Shown: one piece after another, positions 35,573 to 43,777 of the stretch
How positions within the stretch are numbered: the stretch's first letter is position 1
Layout: each line of letters starts with the position of its first letter
Origin: Neolewinella persica DSM 23188
Lineage (GTDB): Bacteria; Bacteroidota; Bacteroidia; Chitinophagales; Saprospiraceae
Assembly (NCBI RefSeq): GCF_000373105.1
Contig: NZ_KB890415.1
Span: forward strand, 108,222 to 172,221
DNA: 64,000 nt
Reading direction: 5' to 3'
Notes under the pieces: generated by a model
Told to the model about the DNA's origin: nothing
Databases searched by the model: none
Seen by the model: the letters and a program-made list of their open reading frames with translations, nothing else
Position numbers and translations under genes: made by a program

Positions 35573-36304
35573 ATGCAAGTAGATATTCTCGCCATTGGCG
35601 TTCACCCCGACGATGTAGAACTAAGTTCTTGCGGCACCTTGCTGCGACACGCCGAGCAAGGGTACACTTTCGGCCTGTTGGATTTAACCCGTGGAGAACT
35701 GGGCTCCCGTGGAAGCGGGGAAATTCGCACCATAGAAGCACTGGATGCTGCCCGGAAAATGGGCGCAAAATTTCGGGAGAACCTTGACTTGCCCGATGGC
35801 TTTATCCAATACGACGAAGCCACTTTGCGTAAAATTATTACCGTGATACGTCGGTACCAGCCCAAAATTGTTTTGGCCAACGCTCTCGACGATCGGCACC
35901 CAGACCATGGTCGTTCGGCCAAGATCGTTGCGGACGCCTGCTTTTACAGCGGATTGTTGAAAATTGAAACTTTCGGAGAGGACGGTCAACCACAGGTAAA
36001 GTGGCGCCCTAATGCCTTGTATCATTACATTCAGGACCGTAACCGTAAACCTGATTTTGTGGTCGATATAACTGATCATCTGACCCGGAAAATGGAGATC
36101 ATCCGTTGTTACCGTTCTCAATTTGATGACCATGAGTCCGATGAGTTCAGTAACGAAGTCAAAACACCGATTTCAGGTAAGGACTTCATGGCCTTCATCG
36201 AAGCCAAAGGTCGCAGCTTTGGTCGGGAAGCCGGATATGATTTTGCTGAAGGATTCGAGAGCAGCCGGTATCCTGGAGTGAAAGATCTTTTTGATCTGGA
36301 TTAG
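35573..36304 (+). CDS. bshB1: Bacillithiol biosynthesis deacetylase BshB1
   Basis: 243 residues from MQVDILAIGVHPDDVELS; a start 14 codons upstream is rejected because the family begins here. The zinc ligands H11, D14 (AIGVHPDDVE) and H112 (DDRHPDHGRSA) are all present, with RGELGSRGSGEIR and the C-terminal EGFESSRY that mark the BshB1 subgroup of the LmbE-like N-acetylglucosaminyl hydrolases. It removes the acetyl group from GlcNAc-malate in bacillithiol synthesis. bshA and bshC are not in the window. Confidence 0.92.
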   Translation: MQVDILAIGVHPDDVELSSCGTLLRHAEQGYTFGLLDLTRGELGSRGSGEIRTIEALDAARKMGAKFRENLDLPDGFIQYDEATLRKIITVIRRYQPKIVLANALDDRHPDHGRSAKIVADACFYSGLLKIETFGEDGQPQVKWRPNALYHYIQDRNRKPDFVVDITDHLTRKMEIIRCYRSQFDDHESDEFSNEVKTPISGKDFMAFIEAKGRSFGREAGYDFAEGFESSRYPGVKDLFDLD

Positions 36305-36371
36305 TGAATAATGGGATGAGGGAAGAACTACCGCTGCTGTCTGCGCGGTCCACATACTTCCCTGTATAAGT

Positions 36372-37700
36372 TTAGCTATCTCCTAATTCACTTACCAATT
36401 GTACGTACATCTCCTGCCAACCCGCCCATCCATAGATTTCTGCAAAGCTCGTGTTGTGCCAAAGTATCATGAACGGCCCGCCAAAGGGTTCTAAATCTGC
36501 GGCGAGTTGTAAGACGGATTGCTTTGCCGCCAGGGGGGCAAGGTGGAGATAGTTTTTCAAGGTAACGTCCATTGCAGCGAAGGGGTGGATCATTAAATTG
36601 GTGGTTTCTTCACGCTCCAGGTCGTACCAGGAGAAAGCAAAGTTGGTGCCAGCACGCCAACCAATTGCATCAGCGTATCCCATGCTGTAGTCATGCGTTA
36701 TGCCGGCAAGGCGCAGCTGCCTGAAGGTTTCCGGCATCCGAAAACGTAGGAAGTGCTGCCTGGAATGTCGAACGGCCCTGCCTGTGATATCCGCCAGGCG
36801 TTTGGTTTCAATTGGAAACAACGCGGGTTGATCAGAACTTGGATAGCCAGGGTGAATGCCAACGACGTGCTTAGCCGCTAATCTCAGCATCCATTCTTGT
36901 TGTTCGGATGGTATCGGGTAGGGGTTTGGGTCGTGCCTGTCTGTGCTGTCAGCCAGGAGCCAAAAATATATCGGAGATGCCACGGCGTATGTCTGATGGA
37001 GACCCTCCAGAAAATCCAGGGTTTGATAAGGATCCCGCTGTTTTGGTGAAACAAACCGTTGCCATGCCCGAAGGAAGTGGCCTTGCAGAGCGTCCTGAAG
37101 TCCCGCGCCAATACCTCGCAGCCCGCGGTACTTCCAGGCCCATAGGAGGTCTATATCATAAGTGGGGATAAATTCAATGGCCGACGATTTTTTAGCTGGC
37201 AGGTTCGTAAATCTATTCCGAAGTGAGTCGCCCAGTTTTTTCGCCCACAGATTAACAACCGGCAAATGCAGGTAACCATTTCGAGCGGCATGGCTCTCAG
37301 AGGCAGGGAAGCGGTGGTGCTGGTCGGCGGTAAAATCACCGTATTCTTCATAGCGGGAGAGGCTGAAAAATATCATTGCCAGGTAGTCGTGGCTCAGCCC
37401 CTGAATTTGCGGTACTGAGAAGAAGAGTGGGAGGTCGTTATCTCCCCGGTTCACCTGTAGGTCTGATGATGTCGGATGGCTACCGCTCAGAAAACTGTGC
37501 GCTGGCCATTGTACGGCTAATTCTGGACCGGCGTAGGGGAGAAGGGTAACTTTTGCATGGGCTGTAACCTCTTGCCACTTCGTTAGTTCCGTCATTAACT
37601 GGAACCGGAAGCCAAGCTGGGTCCTGAGTTCTTTCAGGACGTAACGCAGCCTGGGATGGCGGTGCGAACTTAATACGGCAATTACAGTCTCAGGGGGCAT
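36372..37700 (-). CDS. Polysaccharide deacetylase family protein
   Basis: 442 residues from MPPETVIAVLSSHRHPRL; an upstream TTG start is less likely. The N-terminal part resembles DUF7033 (KVTLLPYAGPELAVQW, then IFFSLSRYEEYGDF). The second half starts at FIPTYDIDLLWAWKYRG, where the D-x-D pair corresponds to the NodB-domain metal site, and continues through GIHPGYPSSDQPALFPIE, RQHFLRFRMPETFRQL and SMGYADAIGWRAG. That is the diverged polysaccharide-deacetylase fold seen in many Bacteroidota surface-polysaccharide proteins. It is probably cytosolic; no signal peptide is seen. Confidence 0.75.
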   Translation of the reverse strand: MPPETVIAVLSSHRHPRLRYVLKELRTQLGFRFQLMTELTKWQEVTAHAKVTLLPYAGPELAVQWPAHSFLSGSHPTSSDLQVNRGDNDLPLFFSVPQIQGLSHDYLAMIFFSLSRYEEYGDFTADQHHRFPASESHAARNGYLHLPVVNLWAKKLGDSLRNRFTNLPAKKSSAIEFIPTYDIDLLWAWKYRGLRGIGAGLQDALQGHFLRAWQRFVSPKQRDPYQTLDFLEGLHQTYAVASPIYFWLLADSTDRHDPNPYPIPSEQQEWMLRLAAKHVVGIHPGYPSSDQPALFPIETKRLADITGRAVRHSRQHFLRFRMPETFRQLRLAGITHDYSMGYADAIGWRAGTNFAFSWYDLEREETTNLMIHPFAAMDVTLKNYLHLAPLAAKQSVLQLAADLEPFGGPFMILWHNTSFAEIYGWAGWQEMYVQLVSELGDS

Positions 37701-37964
37701 GGGGGCTAAGGTAAGCGCTAGTTGAGAAATCAACTATAAAGCTGCTGCATCCACGGCAATCTCTAATTTTGCGGATTACTATGGTGCTTGATAAAAGCGA
37801 ACAACGTTCCCGATGGCCCAACCCGTATGACGAAGGTTGTGAGAAGTTGTTTCCATGAGAGCCCTTAGGCGTCGCGCTGCCAACAAAGATGCTCCCATAG
37901 GGTGGCTTACACAACAAATTGGACTTAGCCGCTGTCTTTGTTGTAATTCACTTATCTTACCTCT
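37701..37964. other. Divergent intergenic region
   Basis: A 264-base gap with divergent genes on both sides. CAACAAAGAT (about 37880) and TCTTTGTTG (about 37935) form a loose inverted repeat that could be an operator. Apart from promoter-like AT-rich runs I see nothing else. Confidence 0.35.
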
Positions 37965-38777
37965 ATGCTACGTCAAATCTTCTTCATTTTTCTGGCCATC
38001 TTTCTTTCCACCAGTCTGTTTGGTCAGCAGCGATTGCCTGGTAATCAGAATATCTATGGCGCTACCGGAAAGGGGATCATCTATGATAATGAGATGACTT
38101 TCAATCTGGCCATTGCCACGCCTCGGAATTTCTTCTTTGGTGTCCGTTCCGGCAAGCTGATCGCTTTTGATAAGATGAAGTACTGGTCCGCTTCTTTTGG
38201 CGATATCCGGCACAGCCGCGAACGCCGGGAAAATCCCGATCGTATTAATATCCTGACCAACCGGGTCAGCCGGGCTTATGTTTATGGTAAAGAGAATCAA
38301 TTGTACGCACTACGTGTTGGCTTCGGCACTCGTAAATACCTGAGCGAAAAAGCGCGGCAACGAGGAGTGGCAGTTGGGTATTCTTATGAATTTGGACCAA
38401 CACTTGGCTTGTTGAAGCCTTATTACCTGGAGGTAGATGCCGGGGAACCTGGAAGCCCGGGTACCATTATCGATATCCGCCATACCGGCTCCAATACCGC
38501 TGCATTTTTAAATCAGGATCGCATCTTCGGCGCTTCCGCCTGGACATTGGGCATCGATGAAATTCAACTAAGACCGGGTATTCATGCCAAAGCCGCCGCG
38601 CATTTCGGTTTCGGAGCATTTGAGGAGGTTGCCAAATCGATGGAGGCCGGGATTATGGCGGACTTTCTTCTTGGTAACACGGACATTATGATCGAAAGTG
38701 ATCTCACTCCCGGTGTTTCCAACAGTCCACTCTTTTTGAGCCTCTACATTAATTTGCAAATTGGCAAGCGGTGGTAG
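37965..38777 (+). CDS. Outer-membrane protein of unknown function
   Basis: 270 residues with a signal peptide (to about 20, SLFGQQ). The mature part has many alternating aromatic and hydrophobic strands (YALRVGFGTRKYLSE, VAVGYSYEFGPTLGLLKPYYLEV, IHAKAAAHFGFGAFE) and ends LYINLQIGKRW, as beta-barrels do. It is a conserved Bacteroidota family of unknown role, judged by pattern; no enzyme motif is seen. Confidence 0.62.
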   Translation: MLRQIFFIFLAIFLSTSLFGQQRLPGNQNIYGATGKGIIYDNEMTFNLAIATPRNFFFGVRSGKLIAFDKMKYWSASFGDIRHSRERRENPDRINILTNRVSRAYVYGKENQLYALRVGFGTRKYLSEKARQRGVAVGYSYEFGPTLGLLKPYYLEVDAGEPGSPGTIIDIRHTGSNTAAFLNQDRIFGASAWTLGIDEIQLRPGIHAKAAAHFGFGAFEEVAKSMEAGIMADFLLGNTDIMIESDLTPGVSNSPLFLSLYINLQIGKRW

Positions 38778-38930
38778 AGCGTAGGAAACAGTTCCCTACT
38801 CCTGATTTCCGGGGTTCTGTCTACTAGTCCAGAATCCAGCATTTCCTTTTCCTGCACAGGATAAAGGTGGCTTAACACCTTAGGCATCGCATCGAAAGCA
38901 GATGTTTGCGGCGAATTCAACATTTGCCCC

Positions 38931-39178
38931 ATGGCTTTCTTTCGCTGTTTACTTTGCGTCCTTCTCTCTATTACGTTGCTTTCCTGTGGCACGGACGACC
39001 TAACGGCACCTTCAGGCTCTACGCTAAGAAGTTCAACTTCGGAGGTAGAGGGACTTTTTAAATTACAGGAGCTGAACTTGATCCTCGCCGCCTGGTCAGT
39101 GTTGAACGGGCCAACGGAGAGGAAGCATGGATCGTAGGCAATAACAATGCTGCGGCCGGGCTTTTTTTGCTGAAATAG
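38931..39178 (+). pseudogene. Broken lipoprotein gene (start and end of a protein joined out of frame)
   Basis: From ATG 38931 a lipoprotein signal peptide is clear (MAFFRCLLCVLLSITLLSCG, Cys 19), but this frame stops at 39137. From about 39070 another frame reads GAELDPRRLVSVERANGEEA then WIVGNNNAAAGLFLLK and stops at 39178. That tail resembles the end of a Ycf48-like beta-propeller blade (WIVGNNG-like, LLK). The gene seems to have lost its middle and been joined out of frame. It could alternatively be a tiny intact lipoprotein with an accidental second frame. Confidence 0.45.
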
Positions 39179-39190
39179 CCCGACAGCCTG

Positions 39191-39796
39191 CTATCGCAAA
39201 AATTCAATCTCGCCATCTCCGCCGTAGCGAACCGCAACGGCGCGGAAAGCCCCCAACTCTTCTCGCTGTCGCCGTTTCACGGTATAGTCTGCTGCACGCA
39301 GAACGTCTGACCGTATCTTGCCGAAACTGGTGGGGAGTTGTTGTTCGCCCAGGCCTGCGGCCTGGCAGGTAACCAATGGCGCTTCCATGTCTTCACACAG
39401 CCGGTAGCAAAAACTGTCCATTGCCAGCCGGACGGCAACTTCGCCGTTATTATCGATGAGGGCCAATGGAACTTTTTTGCCAGCAGGCACCAGCAACGTA
39501 AGTGGTCGCTTATGAAAAGATAGTAAAGTATAAAGTCGGGGGTGGATTTTCGGACACCAGGCAAACAACGTTTCCTGATCTGAAAATACCAGCTCCGGCC
39601 GGTTCACCGATGAGGTGGGGCATACCTTCAGCAAGCGGTCTATGGCGAGCGGGTGATGGATACTGGCCGACAGTTGCCACAGGTTGGCTGTTGGTAGTAA
39701 TACTAGTCCGCCGGTATGTAGTGTGGACAGAGCTTGGGAACCAAGCGGAGGCAACGGATGGTGCATCTCGGGAAGTGGGTTAGTCCTTATGTTCAT
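39191..39796 (-). CDS. Divergent Sua5/YciO/YrdC-family protein
   Basis: 201 residues if started at MNIRTNPLPEMHHPLPPL (ATG 39796; ATG 39766 is also possible). The fold order matches: ALSTLHTGGLVLLPT, KVCPTSSVNRPELVF, HKRPLTLLVPAGKKV, GEVAVRLAMDSF. But the catalytic PTDTVYGL is PTANLWQL and the SAN motif is TCQAAGLGE, so the threonylcarbamoyl-AMP active site looks incomplete. It is probably not the essential TsaC; it may have another role, as YciO-type proteins do. Confidence 0.72.
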   Translation of the reverse strand: MNIRTNPLPEMHHPLPPLGSQALSTLHTGGLVLLPTANLWQLSASIHHPLAIDRLLKVCPTSSVNRPELVFSDQETLFAWCPKIHPRLYTLLSFHKRPLTLLVPAGKKVPLALIDNNGEVAVRLAMDSFCYRLCEDMEAPLVTCQAAGLGEQQLPTSFGKIRSDVLRAADYTVKRRQREELGAFRAVAVRYGGDGEIEFLR

Positions 39797-40045
39797 GCTA
39801 AATTTTGGAAAGTAGCGTACCTCCCTAATCGGAGCGGTCGCCGAGGTTTCAATACATTCGTGAGGCTGCATAAACCTATTTGTCCGGAAGGGTTAGAACC
39901 GGAAATACATCTATGCTTTAGTTTTTAGGACTACAATTCTGTCAGCAGCAACTCAAAGCGATAACTTTACTTTATTTAGAAGCGGCTTTCAGACTAGGAA
40001 ACTGTATTTTACCGTTCAGATTGTACCCTCCCTAAAATTTTAAGA

Positions 40046-42394
40046 TTGAGCGTGTTGAAACTTATATCTTCCTGCCTGCTGCCCCTTTTTCTACTTCTGC
40101 TGATTCCGTTAGCTGATTTGTCCGCTGGCCATATCGTAGGTGGTGAATTTACCTATACCTGTCGGGGCTGGCTCAACAACGATCCAAACTCCGGTATAAA
40201 AGTCTACGATGTCCGGATCAATATGTATCGGGATTGTATTGGACAGGGTGCATTTTTTGACGGTGCAAACCCCTCGGACGTGCCGCCGGGGCTAAGTACC
40301 GCCGAAGGAAACATCTCCATATACAGGGGGACTACGCTGGTCACGCCAACACTGGTTATCTCGTTGGACAATTTCTCCGATGTTCCCGTCAACCTGGGAA
40401 ACCCCTGTTTAGTACTTACCGAAGAAGTCTGTCAGCAGGTTGGAGTTTATGAATTCACCGTGGAGTTGGAAGTGTCAGATGAAAGCTATACGTTAGTTTA
40501 TCAGCGCTGCTGTCGTAACGAGGCTATTATTAACCTGCAGGTTCCGGACGAGATAGGAATAACTTATTTTACCACCATTACGCCGGAATCTCAGCTGCGG
40601 TGCAACGCCAGTCCGGTTTTCAACATCGACCCTCCGATCGCTCTTTGTGCGAATGAACCCTTTCAAATTGACCTTGGAGCTACGGAACGGGAGAATGACA
40701 GCCTGGTCTACTTTTTCTGCGATGCAGTAGTAGGGGGTGGCCGTGACGGCCTCGGCCCGGGCGGTCCCCAAACAGCAACAACCTTTGATGATGTAATTCC
40801 GCGCATCGAATCTCCCCCCCCGTATACTTCTGCGCGCTGGCGTGGACCTCAATACAGCCGCAATCAGCAATTGGGAGTAGGTAGTACACTGACGCTTGAT
40901 TCACTGACGGGAGTCCTGTCCGGGGTACCCATCTTCCGCGGCACTTTTGCACTGGCAGTCTGTATCCAGGAATGGTCACGTGATAGTGTCCCGTTGTTGC
41001 TAAGTGAGACCAAACGTGAGTTTCAACTTACGGTCAACCTATGTGGCAATCAGGTTTTTGCCGACCTGCTCGAAACCGAGATAGACGACCAGGGCCGTTT
41101 CTTTATTCGGCAGTGTGGTCCGGGGCAAAACACCATTATTAATGAGAGCACGAACATTGCTTTTATTGAAGAATATGATTGGGTTCTTCAGGGCCCGGAG
41201 GGACTGATTACTGGTTCTAACCGGGATTTTACCTCCAACATTACTACCGTCGGTACTTATGAAGGGACGATGATCCTCAACCGGGGCTCATTTGCCGATA
41301 ACTGCCGGGATACGGCAGATTTTCTCCTTGGCGTATTCCCAAGTGCTGATCCGGATTTCGAATTTACCACGCCAGGATGCGATGACGAACCAATCGATTT
41401 CACTGACCTTACAGTTCCTCAGGGCACAAATACCATTACTGATTGGCGGTGGGATTTTGCGGATACTACGCCGCAAGATGACCGGCAAAACCCCCGGCAC
41501 CGTTACTCTATCCCGGGTATCTTTAATGTGGAATTGACGACCACCGACGACAATGGCTGTATCGCGTCTACCACCAAGCCATTGTCCTATTTCCCCAGTC
41601 CGCGTACACTACTAATTGAACCGGACGAAGGCTTCGGGTGCGTACCTTTTACCAAAGACTTTATTAACCTGAGTCGACCAATTGACGATACGTACATCTT
41701 TGACTGGGAGTTTGGGGATGGCGGAACGGCTGATATAGCCAGCCCAACTCACATTTATGAAAATAACGGAGTTTACGACGTTTACCTTGGGGTAACCAGT
41801 CCGACGGGCTGTTTTGTCGACACTACCTTTGTTCAGTTGGTAGACGTTCGGGATGCTCCCGAAGCGGGATTCACCTGGGCGCCAGAAGAGCCAACCAATA
41901 TCTTACCGGATTTTCGGGTATTTGACCAAAGCGTTGGGGCCAATCAGCGGCGGTACACCGTCCGCAATCGGGTAGGTGATCAATTATTTACCACACCAGC
42001 GGATGATTTCGACTATACGCTCCGCGATACCGGTTCCGTTTTTATTACCCAATACGTAACGCATCCGAGTGGCTGTGTTGATACACTGACGAAGGATCTG
42101 CGTCTTCGCCTGATCAATACCTATTTTATGCCAAATGCCTTTACGCCAAACGGGGACGGCCTGAATGATCTCTTTGAGCCAACAGGGTTATTGGTTGGCG
42201 TTACCGAGTATCGCCTCCGGGTCTGGACTCGCTGGGGAGAACTCATTTATACCACGCTGGATACGAAGGAGGGCTGGGACGGAATGTTTAATGGCCGCGA
42301 GAGCCCCGGCGGAGGTTACCTCTGGGACGCACAATACATCGATGTGAACGGAGACATGTCTTCGTTTAAGGGTGGGGTAGTGCTGGTCAGGTAG
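40046..42394 (+). CDS. Secreted PKD-domain protein with gliding-motility-associated C-terminus
   Basis: 782 residues. No ATG fits; TTG 40046, GTG 40052 or TTG 40055 must be used, giving a signal peptide LLPLFLLLLIPLADLSAG. The mature N-terminus HIVGGEFTYTC with later cysteine pairs (QRCCRNEA) is of a type common in Bacteroidota surface proteins. Two PKD domains follow (DWRWDFADTTPQDDRQNPRH and FDWEFGDGGTADIASPTHIY). The end FMPNAFTPNGDGLNDLFEPTG to SFKGGVVLVR is the type-B T9SS sorting domain. It is probably a surface or matrix protein. Confidence 0.85.
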   Translation: MSVLKLISSCLLPLFLLLLIPLADLSAGHIVGGEFTYTCRGWLNNDPNSGIKVYDVRINMYRDCIGQGAFFDGANPSDVPPGLSTAEGNISIYRGTTLVTPTLVISLDNFSDVPVNLGNPCLVLTEEVCQQVGVYEFTVELEVSDESYTLVYQRCCRNEAIINLQVPDEIGITYFTTITPESQLRCNASPVFNIDPPIALCANEPFQIDLGATERENDSLVYFFCDAVVGGGRDGLGPGGPQTATTFDDVIPRIESPPPYTSARWRGPQYSRNQQLGVGSTLTLDSLTGVLSGVPIFRGTFALAVCIQEWSRDSVPLLLSETKREFQLTVNLCGNQVFADLLETEIDDQGRFFIRQCGPGQNTIINESTNIAFIEEYDWVLQGPEGLITGSNRDFTSNITTVGTYEGTMILNRGSFADNCRDTADFLLGVFPSADPDFEFTTPGCDDEPIDFTDLTVPQGTNTITDWRWDFADTTPQDDRQNPRHRYSIPGIFNVELTTTDDNGCIASTTKPLSYFPSPRTLLIEPDEGFGCVPFTKDFINLSRPIDDTYIFDWEFGDGGTADIASPTHIYENNGVYDVYLGVTSPTGCFVDTTFVQLVDVRDAPEAGFTWAPEEPTNILPDFRVFDQSVGANQRRYTVRNRVGDQLFTTPADDFDYTLRDTGSVFITQYVTHPSGCVDTLTKDLRLRLINTYFMPNAFTPNGDGLNDLFEPTGLLVGVTEYRLRVWTRWGELIYTTLDTKEGWDGMFNGRESPGGGYLWDAQYIDVNGDMSSFKGGVVLVR

Positions 42395-42428
42395 ACTTAT
42401 GGTCTTTCAACTTCCGGTCATAACATTT

Positions 42429-42447
42429 GGCGCGGTCGCAGGTGCAA
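42429..42447 (+). repeat. 19-bp boundary motif, left of an inverted pair
   Basis: GGCGCGGTCGCAGGTGCAA followed by TGGAAAG. Its partner in the opposite orientation is at 42613-42631. Confidence 0.8.
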
Positions 42448-42612
42448 TGGAAAGTCGAAGCAGAGAAAAGTCTGATGCGGTAATTGCTGCTGCATAATCC
42501 TTTCGAAATCGCTTCGGTTGCTTACCAAGACGAGCAAGCAAAGTTTGGAGAGAAGCGGTGGCTGGTGCCTCAGATAGTCTTCATTTCGCGTATTGCTTCT
42601 TTTACCATTCCC
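42448..42612. other. Spacer between two inverted motif copies
   Basis: 165 bases without a convincing gene; frames of about 75 codons on both strands run through the motif copies and are not credible. The sequence is not an octamer array. It holds words such as GCTTCGGTTGC and AGAAGCGG, and GCATAATCC, with no clear stem. It may be the cargo of a motif-bounded element. Confidence 0.4.
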
Positions 42613-42631
42613 CTGCACCTGCGGCCCCGCC
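42613..42631 (-). repeat. 19-bp boundary motif, right of an inverted pair
   Basis: CTGCACCTGCGGCCCCGCC, preceded by CCATTCCC (reverse of GGGAATGG). Confidence 0.75.
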
Positions 42632-42639
42632 CAAAAACC

Positions 42640-42676
42640 AAGGCGCCCCACCCAAATGAATGGATGAGGCGCTTTA
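42640..42676 (-). terminator. Terminator of the gene at 42697-43074
   Basis: On the minus strand AAAGCGCCTCATCCA and TGGGTGGGGCGCCTTGG form a stem of about 13 bp, followed by TTTTTGG. Confidence 0.55.
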
Positions 42677-42696
42677 AACGTTATAACCAGAGGACT

Positions 42697-43074
42697 TTAA
42701 TCTCTGACGAATAAATACTGCGTGGAGCCACCGGTAGTGCTGGCATTACCTTCACTTGGCAGGACCATTGCCTCGACGTACTTCCAACCATTGGAGATCA
42801 GGTAGTTCACTGCGTGCATTACGGAGTTGAAACGGATGCGCTTCCCGTCCTGAGGGTTTATGACCTCCATATTGTTCCTGCCACCACCCTGGATACTTTG
42901 GCCGTAGTCAATAAAGATGGTGACTTTATTGGAAAGAAAACGCTCCTGAGCAATCATCCGAATCATGGACACTTCTTCCAGATTATTGATGTTGACACCG
43001 TCGACAACAACCTGGGAATAAGCGGTCGTAGAGGCGGCAACTGCGAGTATGAATGCGAAAATCAACTTTTTCAT
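42697..43074 (-). CDS. Small secreted protein of unknown function
   Basis: 125 residues with a signal peptide (MKKLIFAFILAVAASTTAYS). The mature part VVVDGVNINNLEEVSMIRMI, then VTIFIDYGQ and FNSVMHAVNYLISNGWKYVEA looks like a compact alpha/beta fold. No cysteine, no lipobox. I recognise no family. A hairpin terminator follows at 42640-42676. Confidence 0.6.
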   Translation of the reverse strand: MKKLIFAFILAVAASTTAYSQVVVDGVNINNLEEVSMIRMIAQERFLSNKVTIFIDYGQSIQGGGRNNMEVINPQDGKRIRFNSVMHAVNYLISNGWKYVEAMVLPSEGNASTTGGSTQYLFVRD

Positions 43075-43187
43075 TTGGTATTGTTTAGTTTGATGCTATA
43101 ACCGTTGCGGAGGTAGATTTATCTGTTGAAAACGCTAGTATAGCTTTTTCTTAACAAAATAGCGACGGCATGCCGACGTTTAATAAC

Positions 43188-43320
43188 CAGTTATCGGATC
43201 GTCGGGTTGTTCAGAACCGGATTTTCCAGTTGTTTGACACCCCGACAACCCGATGATCCGATTACCCCGACAACCCGACAACCTGATACCCCGATACCCC
43301 GATACCCCGACAACTTACCT
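43188..43320. repeat. Octamer-period inverted array, ACCCCGAT type
   Basis: Right part: units ACCCCGAC, AACCCGAT, GATCCGAT, then TACCCCGAC, AACCCGAC, AACCTGAT, ACCCCGAT, ACCCCGAT, ACCCCGAC. Left part (43190-43222) has AGTTATCGGATCGTCGGGTTGTTC, the approximate reverse complement of units two to four (shown here only in part). It lies directly before the DUF1573 gene. Translation of this stretch gives proline- and aspartate-rich nonsense, which is why upstream starts of that gene are rejected. Confidence 0.8.
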
Positions 43321-43323
43321 ACA

Positions 43324-43701
43324 ATGCTACTCGTACTCAACTTATTCCTTGCGCTCAGTCTGAATTCATTTTCGACTCCTCCCGACGCTCCCGACACTCC
43401 CGTCGAGTGGATCGGCGACACTACGGTAGATATGGGTGATTTGAAAAAAGGCCAGGATCATGACTACGTTTTCCAGTTTCGTAACATCACTGATGCTCCG
43501 ATCCTGGTAGAAAACGTTCGCGCAGGCTGTGGATGTACGGCTACGAAGTGGGAAAATATTCCAGTTGCTCCAGGGGAGCTGGGTTCGATTAACGTCAGCT
43601 ATGACGCGATGAACGTGGGTTATTTCCGGAAGTACGTTAAGGTTTACTTCCACGATCATAAGGGGGGACACAAGCTGTGGTTGGAAGGTTTTGTCGAATG
43701 A
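43324..43701 (+). CDS. DUF1573 domain secreted protein
   Basis: 125 residues from MLLVLNLFLALSLNSF (signal peptide). VDMGDLKKGQDHDYVFQFRN, NVRAGCGCTATKWE and PVAPGELGSINVSYDAM are the strand order of DUF1573, an Ig-like periplasmic domain with a conserved GCGC. The role is unknown; related domains bind or scaffold surface proteins. The stop overlaps the upstream region of the signal peptidase gene (start 43778), and the two may be co-transcribed. Confidence 0.82.
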   Translation: MLLVLNLFLALSLNSFSTPPDAPDTPVEWIGDTTVDMGDLKKGQDHDYVFQFRNITDAPILVENVRAGCGCTATKWENIPVAPGELGSINVSYDAMNVGYFRKYVKVYFHDHKGGHKLWLEGFVE

Positions 43702-43777
43702 TGTCGACGATTTATCTGATTGGCACCGCGTTGCTGCCGGGAGTTTGTACCTTCGGCCCCGAATAAAAAATTATCCT

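Noticed and set aside
43245-43318. Short tandem units that could suggest a CRISPR array
   Set aside because: Units are 8 bp with no spacers, and no cas gene is in the window.
43207-43323. N-terminal extension of the DUF1573 protein rich in Pro and Asp
   Set aside because: It is the translation of an octamer array; a proper signal peptide starts at 43324.
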